From: Tieghemiomyces parasiticus
Taxonomy: Eukaryota > Kickxellomycota > Dimargaritomycetes > Dimargaritales > Dimargaritaceae
Length of the DNA stretch: 64,000 nucleotides
Reading direction: 5' to 3'
Assembly (NCBI GenBank): GCA_027575765.1
Contig: JANBPT010000113.1
Span: 1 to 64,000, forward strand
The position numbers were made by a program, and so were the translations under genes. Below, piece after piece: positions 12,051 through 21,833 of the stretch. Each line of letters opens with the position of its first letter. The stretch's first letter is position 1. The notes under the pieces are model-generated. The model was not told the DNA's origin. It was given only the letters and a program-made list of their open reading frames with translations, and ran no database searches.

Positions 12051-12401
12051 ATGAAGTATACTACCATGACTCTGGCCGTACTTGCTGCTAGCTTTACACT
12101 GACTTCCGCGGTTGTGAACCACAATACTAAATTCAGAAAACCGCCTAACAACGAAAACGGTCGCAGTTTGCCAGCCTATGCGTTCCCCCCTAAACCTGAC
12201 CCCTCATCGAAGAGTGGTGGAAAGGTTGGGGAGAAAATCGTGAATGGGGTTAAGACCCTCAAAGATAAGTTGATGAAGAAAGAAGATACTAAACAGCCAG
12301 GGGATGCTCTTAAGCGCCTTGGAAACGCGGGTTTAATGATGTCTCATCCTGCAACCGCTAACGGCCAGGGAGCAGGCCACAACAAAACCCCGAGCAAGTA
12401 A
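12051..12401 (+). CDS. small secreted protein, no known family
   Basis: 116 aa protein with a clear signal peptide: basic start MKYTT, hydrophobic core MTLAVLAASFTL and a likely cleavage site after TSA at about residue 20. The mature part is about 96 aa, rich in Lys, Pro, Gly and Asn, with no cysteines, so it is not a disulphide-rich effector type. A lysine-rich amphipathic stretch (KIVNGVKTLKDKLMKKED) lies near residues 63-80, and the tail ends in AGHNKTPSK. I recognise no domain. A TATA box and a clean pyrimidine-rich leader upstream support a real gene. It stands alone between long gene-free regions. Secretion is well supported; function unknown. Confidence 0.7.
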   Translation: MKYTTMTLAVLAASFTLTSAVVNHNTKFRKPPNNENGRSLPAYAFPPKPDPSSKSGGKVGEKIVNGVKTLKDKLMKKEDTKQPGDALKRLGNAGLMMSHPATANGQGAGHNKTPSK

Positions 12402-13587
12402 GGACCGCCTAACCGACCCGCGGCCCACGAGGTGACCCCTACACCCGAGACCAGGTGGTGCCTGGCTGTATAGCTTCCGCGTCTACTTGTTGCCAGGGCG
12501 GATGCGAAAAACCGCTTTTTTTCCGGTGCGTCCTTCCTCTGGTGCCTTACAAGCAATGCGGGGTGGCCTGGCACCTGGCTGAGTCCATCAACGCGGAATA
12601 AACTTCCTTAGCCCGCACTCGGTTCATTGATCTGCACATACATGCCCTCTCGTACGTGTCTATTTTCTACATGCTACCCAAGCTTGGTTGCCTGGCTATC
12701 CTTGGCAGTCGCAAGAATAAACTGATTAGTCCGAAGGAGATGGCCAGTCTAGGCCTTTAGGATCCATCATATGTACCCAGGCCGTCCTTGAGCTTGGGCT
12801 GCAAGTTGTGTTGTTGGCGGCGCTCCCTGGCTCCTTTATACAGGTGTTTTTGGCTATTTCCAGTGGTCTGGCTTTTCACTGCTGATGGGCACCATCAGGT
12901 CGATCAAAGCCTAAACTCTTTATCTACACCCTGTCTAGCATTGTAGTTGATCACTCTTAACCACCAAACCTGTCGATTTAACCATGTTCTAATGCTATAC
13001 GCCTCGCCATTAGAAGCGTAATTACGATAGGTGATTCCTTTTACCCACGAGCGGAGTTTTCGGCTCCCGTGCCACATGAAAAGACACAATGCCGAAATAA
13101 ACACCGACTCCAGGGCCGCCTGACCGTAACGCCTACAGCTGGAATTTATTACGCGTCCGGCACTATTAGCAAGTTTCGATAATGAACCTTAACAGTTGCA
13201 GTAGGAAAATCTCTACCCATTGAATAATATACTGGGGTGCATATTTACCGGCAATACTCCATTCGCAATGTGACCAACCTTTCCGGTAGAAGGAATGCTA
13301 AAGGATATATGCAGAGAACCCATTAGCGAGGTAAGTGGCAAACGATGGCGGGACAGTGGTGTGTATTATGATATAGGTGAATAAGAGTAGAGGTGTAAAA
13401 ATACATCATGAGAGATTATATGTGTGTAACTACGCAATCGGATAGGGGAAGCACGGAAATCGTCAGTGTACCTGACGGTGATGACACTAGAGATGTCCCA
13501 GGAAGTACATCGAGGGCACGCGTCCCATTGATACCGATTTAGAATCCTAGCATCCGCCGCTTCAGGGTACTTAACTCCTCCCCCCGT
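12402..13587. other. intergenic region downstream of secreted protein and ABC transporter genes
   Basis: About 1.2 kb between two convergent genes. Only short open frames (for example 12904-13104, minus) with no features. Nothing else recognised. Confidence 0.6.
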
Positions 13588-16500
13588 TCACAGCTCGGGT
13601 GACGGAGGGGCCTCACCCCGCACCGTGGCGTGAAGCAAGGCGGCGTTGGCTGGGCCCGTCTCTTCAACCATGGCATAGAGCTGACTCTGGGAGTCTTCGA
13701 GCAACCGGCGGGGGGTGTCAAACTCAGCCACGGCGCCAGCGTCGATGACCAAGATCCGGTCGTAATCAACCACGGTATTGAGGCGGTGGGCGATGGTGAG
13801 CACGGTACACCCCGTGAAATCCTCGCGGATGACCTTCTGGAGAATAGTGTCGGTGGCCAGGTCCACCGAGGCGGTAGCCTCGTCAAGGACGACGATTCGT
13901 GACCGCCGTAACATGGCCCGGGCCAAGCAGAGCAGCTGGCGCTGACCCACTGATAAATTTTCGCCGTCACTGGCCAGCGGGACGTCGAGTTGACCGGGCT
14001 GGGCGGCCACCCAAGCTTTTAGTTCGGTGCGGCCCAGGACGTCCCACAGCGCCGCGTCACCCATTTGGCCCGTCGGGTCAAGGTTACTGCGTACGGTACC
14101 TTCAAATACCACGGGATCCTGTGGAATGATGGCTAGGCGTTCGCGGAGGTCGCGAATCCCCAGGTGGGCAACGTTGGTGCCGTCAATGAGAATGGCCCCG
14201 GATTCTACTTCAACTAGGCGGAAGAGCGCCAGCACCAGGGAGGATTTACCCGCGCCCGTCCGGCCCACGATACCGATCTTCTCGTGGGGGCCGGTGCTAA
14301 AGGTGAGGTCGTTCAGGACGAGCGGCAGACCGGGACGGAACCGGAGATTAACATTACGGAACGTGATCTGGCCGTGGCTGGGCCAGTCGGCAGCGGGTCG
14401 CCGGTCAGCAATGACCGCGGCGGCTTCGGTCGGTAAGTGAGTGGTGTAGTGCTCGAGTCGCTCCACGGCGTTCATGTTGTTTTCCACCTCGGCGGCCTGG
14501 CGTACGCACACACTGAGGATGGCGGCGGTCTGCAAGGCGTAGGACAGGATGAGGCCCACGATAGAAGGACTGACGGAGTAGCGACCGACCACCGCGAAGA
14601 GGGCAGTAAATAGGGTAAGGATATTGGCCACGGTTTCGAGCCGGACGGCGAGCCACCGCTGGATGACGATGGTGAGGTAGTAGGCACGGTTATTGGCCTC
14701 CAGCAGGGTCCGGTTCTTTGCTATGAACCGCGCCTGGGTGCGGTATGCCCGGATGGTGGCAAGCCCGCTCAGGGTTTCTTGGAAGTGAGCGTAGAGCGGC
14801 GACCGGGTGACCGAGTCAAGCCGCTTAATCTCGCGCGAAGTGCTGCGGTAATAGGCGGCAAACCAGACGTAGAAGGCCAGCATAGGAACCAGCGGGGCCA
14901 GAAATATGGGGAAATTGACAATGATGAGTAGAAACGTTGCCAACAAGCCCACGGCTTGGTTCAAGAACGAGCGCCAGGCCTCGAGCAGCAGGTTATCCAC
15001 GCCGTCGACGTCCTTGCTGAATCGATTGAGGAGACGCCCCAGCGGCGTGGTATCGAAAAACGTCATAGTGGCCCGGGCGGCACGTTCCAGCGCGGCGTTG
15101 TGCAGGGCGAGGGAGCCGCATACGACAAAGTAGGCCGAGGCCCAGGCCAGAGCCAGACCGAACAGCAGCTGGAGCAAGCCCCAGAGTATGTAGATTCCCG
15201 CGTAGGCGCCCATGGCCAACCCATGAGAATCGGCGATCCAGAAGGTGAGCCAGGTATCGGTTACCACCTTGAAGGCCTGTAGACCGGCGACCGTAAACAG
15301 CACGGTAAGGAGACAAGTCCACCCGCCGCAGGCATTGAAGTAAACCAGGTAGTTGGCGAAGGTGACGGCCCCAGTGGCCCGCTCCTCAGTCTGCATCAGC
15401 CCCGGTGGGGGTGGACCGGTGCCGTTCAGGGAGGTCGTGGAAGCGTGGCCCATCGGATGCAGTGACCGGGTGGTGTGAATGGTGACGGTAGACTGATTGC
15501 CACTGCCGGTGATTAGGGCGGCCGGCAGGTGTGACGAGGACACGTCGGCATGGCTGAACATTTCCGGTGGCCGCACCGAGTGAACGGCGTCTTCGTCCTC
15601 GCTGTCAATCGGTAAGCGCATGGTTGCATGATGGTAGCCTGGTGGTGGTGTCTCCGCGGAGGTGGTACTCCCAGTCTCAGCCCCGGAATGACGCGCTTCC
15701 GTCGTTGGAATTTCGGCTTTGACCGCCCCCATTTCATGAATGTCCTCCACTTCATCCTCAAGGTTATGGTTATCGTCGGGCGCCCCGCCGTAGGCCGCCA
15801 TCAGGGAGGCGAAGGCGGTACCGGGATTCATCAATTCCTGGTAGGTGCCTTGTTCGATGATGTGACCATCGTCCATGTGTAGTATGTAATCGACGTGGGG
15901 CATGAAGTGAAGCTGGTGGGTAACCAAGAGCCGGGTCTTGCCGTCCATGGCGCCGCGGATGCACCGCCGGAAAAGATGTCGGCCCACGTGGGGGTCTACT
16001 GCACTGAGCGGGTCGTCGAGTAGGACCACGTCGGTGTCGGCGTACACGGCGCGGGCCAGGTTGAGCCGCTGCTTCTGGCCGCCGGACAGACTAATGCCTC
16101 GCTCGCCAATCTCGGTACGGTCCCCGTGTGGGAGGGAATCGAGGTCGTGGACCAGGGCACAGGCTCGGAGCACCTGGCGGTAGCGCTCGCGATCGTAGGG
16201 TCGGCCGAAGAGTACATTGTCCCGTAATGTGGCGTTCTGAATCCAGGCCGACTGACTACAGTAGGCCAGGCTGCCGCTGATGGTGATCGTGCCAGCAAGG
16301 CATCGTAGTTCGCCTACCATGGCGCTAAGGAGCGATGACTTGCCGCTACCCACCGTACCCACAATCCCCACCAGCTGGCCCGGCGGGATACTAAAGTGGA
16401 GCCGGTGGAGGCAAGGGCGGTCGTCAGCCAGATCCAGCTTGTCCTCGTAGTTGACCATATCGTTGTCGTCCGTGGTTAGTGTGAGCTCGATTTGTGGAGC

Positions 16501-18060
16501 CCCGGTTTCGGCCGACTTTTCCGCATCATGCTCGTCACCATCGTCGTCGGAGCCTTTTTCGCCCTTCCCCAGTATCCGTGTGTACAATGAACGAGGTAGA
16601 CTGGCGAACTTTGCTGGGCCCAGGGTTCCCCGCGGCGGCCCTGACGGTGGCGGACCGACCGGATCATTGGAGGTGACTTCCCAGGCGAAACTGGCACCGC
16701 TGACTACCACCGCGTCGGGACCCTTGCCGGGCAGTAGATGGTCCGTATTAATCTCCTCGGCCTGCAGAAACTGGGAGATACGGGTCAGAGATATTGTGGC
16801 GTCCATGTAGAAGGCGACGAGTTGTGGTAGAAGCATGAAAGGGGTGCGCAGCACATTAAAGAGGGCCAGGGAGGCGAATACGGTTCCGGATTCGAGACGA
16901 TTTCCCAGGGCGGCGTAAACGATGAAGGAGCCGATGGTGGCAAAGGATGGGAGGACCATACCGCAGGTGAAGAGAGCCCCGCGAATCATCATGAGGCGCC
17001 GAATCAGGTTGCACTCTAGCCGGCGCACGGCGTATATGCCTGAAGTGAGGCTGTCTTCCCAGGCGTAGAGTTTGACCACACGGATCCCTTGGAAGAACTG
17101 TTGAGTCAGTTTGATACGGCGGTCGGTTAGCAAGACAGCCCCCTGCCGGGTGCGGCCCAGGGACTTGGCGAAGTGGTGCTGTAGCGGCAGGTACAGTACC
17201 ATCAGGCCGAACCCCACTAGGGCCGACACCCCAAGCTTCCATAGCAGCAGGCCAGAGGCGAGGCAGAGCACGATCGGGGCCACCCAGATGAGGTTGAGGA
17301 AGCCGGCGATCATGTCGAGACGGCTGCAGTCGGTGGACATGAGGTTCACGATTGCACCCTGGGAGTAGATCTGGCGGGACCGGCCGGAGAGGACCAAGGC
17401 CTTGCGGTAGATGGCCATGACCAAAGCGCCACGAGCACCGTACCCGGCCACCATGCACAGGTGGAAGTGGCGCTGGTTAAGGAAGGTACCGATCTGCTGC
17501 AGGATGAACAAGACAACCATCATCACGTAGCCATACCAGGCTGGGGGGTCGGTCAGGGTGTGCGTCAGCCTGGCTTCTAGCTGCCCTGGGGATTCAGTAG
17601 GCGGTGACGCGGCCTGACGGGCGTCGAGCCCATCGGAATAGTGAGTCGGGTGAGTCGCCAGGTAACTACGAGCGGCAAAATCGGTCAGTTCCTGCAGGAT
17701 GAGTGGGGACGCGATCTGAGTGCCAAAGTAGAGCAGAAGCAGGAAACCAGCCAGCCAGAACCGGAATCCGAACACGTGATTGAGTGCTCGCCAGAGGGCC
17801 GGCTTCGGTTTGGCGACCTCGGCGGCCCAGGCAGCGGTAAAAGAGGTGGCGAGGTAGTCGGAGCTCTCTAGGCGACCCAGTTGGTAGAGGTCCGTGGCCT
17901 CAAGTGGACGCTTATAACCCAGGCGCATGAGCGGATTGAGCCACCAGTAGAAAATGCCGGAGAAGAAATTGGCCGAAGTTTCCGGGGTCGGGTGCGGCTG
18001 GTCGGGGGCGACCGGAGGCGGCGTGCCGCATGAAAACCGTCGAAAAAATCTCAGGGTCAT
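13588..18060 (-). CDS. ABCC-family (MRP-type) ABC transporter
   Basis: Full-length ABC exporter of the MRP/ABCC subfamily, which pumps glutathione or other anionic conjugates across vacuolar or plasma membranes. One intronless frame of 1490 aa, start ATG at 18060. Architecture is TMD1-NBD1-TMD2-NBD2 without the extra N-terminal TMD0: the protein starts close to the NFFSGIFYWWLNPLMRLGYK lasso/L0 segment. NBD1: Walker A GTVGSGKSS at about 572, signature LSGGQKQR at about 657, Walker B VVLLDDPLSAVD at about 680. NBD2: Walker A GRTGAGKSS at about 1268, signature LSVGQRQL at about 1368, Walker B VLDEATASVD at about 1388. NBD1 has Asp and NBD2 has Glu after Walker B, the usual ABCC asymmetry with one degenerate ATP site. 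A Ser/Thr/Pro-rich linker sits between NBD1 and TMD2, and an insert of about 100 residues with acidic stretches interrupts the start of NBD1. Substrate cannot be told from sequence. Confidence 0.95.
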   Translation of the reverse strand: MTLRFFRRFSCGTPPPVAPDQPHPTPETSANFFSGIFYWWLNPLMRLGYKRPLEATDLYQLGRLESSDYLATSFTAAWAAEVAKPKPALWRALNHVFGFRFWLAGFLLLLYFGTQIASPLILQELTDFAARSYLATHPTHYSDGLDARQAASPPTESPGQLEARLTHTLTDPPAWYGYVMMVVLFILQQIGTFLNQRHFHLCMVAGYGARGALVMAIYRKALVLSGRSRQIYSQGAIVNLMSTDCSRLDMIAGFLNLIWVAPIVLCLASGLLLWKLGVSALVGFGLMVLYLPLQHHFAKSLGRTRQGAVLLTDRRIKLTQQFFQGIRVVKLYAWEDSLTSGIYAVRRLECNLIRRLMMIRGALFTCGMVLPSFATIGSFIVYAALGNRLESGTVFASLALFNVLRTPFMLLPQLVAFYMDATISLTRISQFLQAEEINTDHLLPGKGPDAVVVSGASFAWEVTSNDPVGPPPSGPPRGTLGPAKFASLPRSLYTRILGKGEKGSDDDGDEHDAEKSAETGAPQIELTLTTDDNDMVNYEDKLDLADDRPCLHRLHFSIPPGQLVGIVGTVGSGKSSLLSAMVGELRCLAGTITISGSLAYCSQSAWIQNATLRDNVLFGRPYDRERYRQVLRACALVHDLDSLPHGDRTEIGERGISLSGGQKQRLNLARAVYADTDVVLLDDPLSAVDPHVGRHLFRRCIRGAMDGKTRLLVTHQLHFMPHVDYILHMDDGHIIEQGTYQELMNPGTAFASLMAAYGGAPDDNHNLEDEVEDIHEMGAVKAEIPTTEARHSGAETGSTTSAETPPPGYHHATMRLPIDSEDEDAVHSVRPPEMFSHADVSSSHLPAALITGSGNQSTVTIHTTRSLHPMGHASTTSLNGTGPPPPGLMQTEERATGAVTFANYLVYFNACGGWTCLLTVLFTVAGLQAFKVVTDTWLTFWIADSHGLAMGAYAGIYILWGLLQLLFGLALAWASAYFVVCGSLALHNAALERAARATMTFFDTTPLGRLLNRFSKDVDGVDNLLLEAWRSFLNQAVGLLATFLLIIVNFPIFLAPLVPMLAFYVWFAAYYRSTSREIKRLDSVTRSPLYAHFQETLSGLATIRAYRTQARFIAKNRTLLEANNRAYYLTIVIQRWLAVRLETVANILTLFTALFAVVGRYSVSPSIVGLILSYALQTAAILSVCVRQAAEVENNMNAVERLEHYTTHLPTEAAAVIADRRPAADWPSHGQITFRNVNLRFRPGLPLVLNDLTFSTGPHEKIGIVGRTGAGKSSLVLALFRLVEVESGAILIDGTNVAHLGIRDLRERLAIIPQDPVVFEGTVRSNLDPTGQMGDAALWDVLGRTELKAWVAAQPGQLDVPLASDGENLSVGQRQLLCLARAMLRRSRIVVLDEATASVDLATDTILQKVIREDFTGCTVLTIAHRLNTVVDYDRILVIDAGAVAEFDTPRRLLEDSQSQLYAMVEETGPANAALLHATVRGEAPPSPEL

Positions 18061-21000
18061 GGCGAAAGGTCGACTGGGCTAAGGGGGTTAAAGTGGGAAT
18101 TAACAGCGGTTAAGGAGGCCGCAGGAGCAGGTTGCTAATAGGGGGTCGTATAGATAGTACAGGAGTGCGTCGGAGGGCGAGTCTAGGGCATGTACAGCGG
18201 GTTGGCTAAGCTTCAACGAGCCGAACGGCGATTAGAGATAAATAACGGGGGGGGTAGGAGCGAAAACCAATCGGATAAAAGGAACGTGGAGTTGGTAGGG
18301 AGCCTAGGATGGCTACTTATACGCAGGAACCGGGCGGTTCGAGTGTCAGGGGGTAAGTACTGCCAAACTAGATGGTCAATGGCTGCACCGGGGTAGAGAA
18401 TGCTACACAGGGGTAAGGTGAGAGTGACGAGGGGTAGCTCTGGGTGGACCCTGTCAGTTACAATAATCAGTGAGGCCTCGATATCTGGGTGGGGTCGCTG
18501 AGGACAAGGGGGGGAGAAAAGCTTAGCAAAACCCGGTCGCTAGAAAAGGAAGGAGGGGTCTCGTTGGGAGTAAGGGTCCAAGATTGGCTACTTGTGGTTG
18601 GCGTCGTGCTGGCCGAGAAGCGGTGTTCGGTTTACCAAGGTTGGGTGGAACAGAAAACCTGAGTGGGCCTCAAGGTCGATAGATTGGATAAGGTCAAAAG
18701 AAAATCGTCAAAGGTACTAGGAAGAGTTCGAACCGGCTGCGGACTGGCCAGTGTCAAAAAAAATAGCTAGAGAACACAGAATGGAGAACCTAATCAGAGC
18801 AGGCTAGCAGCAATAGGAGCCTGGATACGTTTAGGAGGTAAGTACACCAGGGGAAAGCAATGGCGACTAAGGGCTGGTATATATTGGTATCGCCGGGTCT
18901 TGGGGTTCAATACGCCGAGCAAGGGTGGAGTGAAAGTCGCGGAGGGAGGGGACCAAGCCTCAATGAGGAATAATGGCAGGGGAAAGTTAGATGCTGATTT
19001 GAAAGTGAGTACTGAACCATGGTTTGGCCCAGGACGACGCGAGAACCCGAACAGCGTTCGAATAAGGGGGTAGCATTACTTGCTAATGATAAACTATCTG
19101 TACGCTGCAGCCGAGAGAGAATACGCGCTCGAGACAGTGTCGATAATAGTACCTTGTAGCTGCAAGGCGGGATAGTATGTGCGGTGCGGTAGAGGTCGAA
19201 GGGGGGAAGGGGTCGATATGGAAAGCCCGTCAAGGAGGAGCGTGATGAGGGTCAATAACAATATCAGACGCAGTGTGGTACCGAGGAAGTGAGTGGGCTA
19301 AGGCGGCAATGGTCGCTTTATAAACTTAAATCATATTATAAGGAGCGGGCATGAAGATTCCGTCGGTTTTAATGGGGGCGTCGGCCCACCTCTGCAGCCG
19401 CATTTTATGCAGAATCGAGTCATAGGAAAGTTGCCCCGGGTTCCCGACCCGCCATGTACGAGGACTTCCCCCCCCCTTAACGGTTCTCCGTTCCCATTTT
19501 GGCCGATGGTGTGAGGGGTGAGAAGTGGCCTGCAGCGGGCTTTAGCGCGGCGACCCACGTAATCCCAATACAGGGGTTTCATCTACACCATCTAACCCCA
19601 GGTTTTCTACCACAATCGCCTAAGTAAGAAGCCCGCCAGACCTCGTCCGCAGTCAGCGACAATGATGACTCGGCCGGAAAAGAAGCAACAATAAAGCTAT
19701 CTCGCAACCGAATTGACAGCTCCTACTAAGGCGTCAACTATTATATGGTTGAATTGAGCATCCAGACATATCAAATGCTAGACGCCATTCGGAAAATAGG
19801 CAGGATAAGCGTCACCACGGGCTGGTCCGTGTTAGAATAGGGACGGGGAGAACCGCCTTTCACAGCGTAGGCTCGGAGTAGGGCGCCTTCGGCCAAAAAG
19901 TACGGCAAGTCCCGAGCGTCATTCGAGAGAGTCAATGACGCCTGACTGTCCCCGAGTAACAGAGTAGCCGGGCATTCTACTATTGAGTGGGAGGGTGCAA
20001 ATAAAAGTCGGTGGGATTGCTAACGTCTATCTGGCCACCCAATTTAGGGCAAGGAGTACAATAGGAGAAAGTTTGTGCGTGTGATCCGTAATATGCCCCT
20101 CTCAAGGACCCTGGCAGGTGCTGACACATGTAAAATGTATGCTATAAGGCTAAGTACAGATATTACAATGCCACGATGTCGGGAAAGCCGCCCAGATGAA
20201 TCCGCGGCCATAGGACAGTGCGAACTTGGCACTTATCGACATTCTCTCCGTAAACCTAATGAATATAATGTATTGTTTTATTTTTAGCTGCCCGCGTTGC
20301 AGTCTGACATCTCGATAAGCAGGGCATGCGTCTTCCCTGGCGCTGGGCTTGTGCATCTCCAAGGTGGTCCGTCATAGGGGGTATGGCCATGCCTAGACGT
20401 GCGTTAGCGCAATAGGCACTAATGACCCTTAACCGCTCTTTCCGCAGTCCTGCGATAAGGCAGAGTCCCGCCTCCACCAACCACCATTGGCTGCCTAGAT
20501 TGTCGTGTCGCGACCATACTTGGCACCCTGAAAAGCAGGGGTGAGAGAAGTCGGGCCTCACCCGCCGGTAGGGAGGTCGAACATAATTTGAATAGTGTGG
20601 ATGTGGCTGTCGGCCGGTATAGGTATCGTTAGGCCAACCGGCAGCCCTGGGGTACTGGTTAATTGATAGGTGGCGGGCAGGCATGACGTTGCACCTTCCA
20701 CCCCCCCCTGGATCCAAATCTATACCCTTTTTGTACTCAATAGCTGCTGACCCGGTTCCGCCCCGAGCAGCTCCACAGTGAGGGTGCACACCCTGACTTT
20801 CGAGTCAGCTTGCCTAGTCCTTTGGGTTAGGAACGATACGGGTCCAGGTTGTCGGTGGACACTGCGGGTGTTCACTTAGCGGGGATGGACCTAGTTTAGC
20901 CGATTACCCATCAGTCCCAGGTGGGGCTATTCCAAGCTCCCTGCCCTTACACCCCAGCCACAAACGGGGCCCCGAGAGGACGTCATTGGGTCAGGCAAAT

Positions 21001-21833
21001 GTGGCGTCAGGGGGTTCTCAGGAGCTAAGCTATTCTAATAGTCTAACCCGGCCCACTACTAATAGAAAAAGGGGGTTGAATCGGGCGGACTCTCCCCACT
21101 TCATTTACCGTCCCTATTGTCGTGAGAATCCTTGTATGTTACCTGGGGGGGGGAGACAACCTGGTCAGCTAAGTGCCGATACGAGGGGCAGAGCGCGGGG
21201 TGTTGCCCTCCGCCTCCGACCGACTTTCATTGTGACAAGGGTGAGGAGAACTGGTCCTTCACCATTGGGATGAGCGATAAGTTAGCAAGCACGACATGGC
21301 CACAATCCGGCATTTCTTTTTAGCGAATATATCCCAAAATTATAATACTAATAACCAACGTGGTTGGGGTTGTCATATCCCTTCCTAGCAGCCTCTGCCC
21401 AAACCATTGTCGGTCATCCTCACGTTATCCTCCAGCGGAGTAGTCCACCGGTGTCAGGGTCAGAATATCGCCCACGGTCCCATTCAATGGTGGCGGTTCA
21501 GATGTAGGCTTGTACTTGACCTGTGTGCAGGGAGATGAAATGGAGTACATATCGGTAAGCATCGCGTAAAATGAACATGGGGTGCTGATTAGTCATCAAT
21601 GGCACTGGACGGTAAGACAGACTGCCAGTTTAGAAAATGCTACTGGACTAGGACGTCTACAAAGAGCAAAAAATATGTCCGACTGCATTGCACAGTCCGC
21701 CACAGGTCGCAGCGACCTCTGCAGCCAAGTCATCCATGAATTGCACATCTCATGTGAGCAGCAGAATTCTGCCAATCTCTCCCCCCTCTCTCTCTTTCAA
21801 AATAAACCAATTGACCGCTTCGCCAGCCGTTTA
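18061..21833. other. 3.8 kb gene-free region
   Basis: Upstream of the ABC transporter and downstream of the BRCA2 homologue. G/C runs of 8-9 occur at 18247-18254, 19468-19476, 20701-20708 and 21145-21153. The longest open frame (20256-20789, minus, 177 aa) shows no domain and is likely chance. I found no tRNA, rRNA, long terminal repeat or transposase remnant by eye. Confidence 0.6.

Noticed and set aside
18715..18760. GTTCGAAC sequence as a possible tRNA T-loop
   Set aside because: Neither strand gives a paired T-stem.
20256..20789. 177-codon minus-strand open frame in the large gene-free region
   Set aside because: Composition looks random, no recognisable motif, no supporting splice or promoter signals.
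18061..21833. Possible transposon remnant in the 3.8 kb desert
   Set aside because: No transposase or reverse transcriptase motif, terminal repeats or target duplication could be found by eye.
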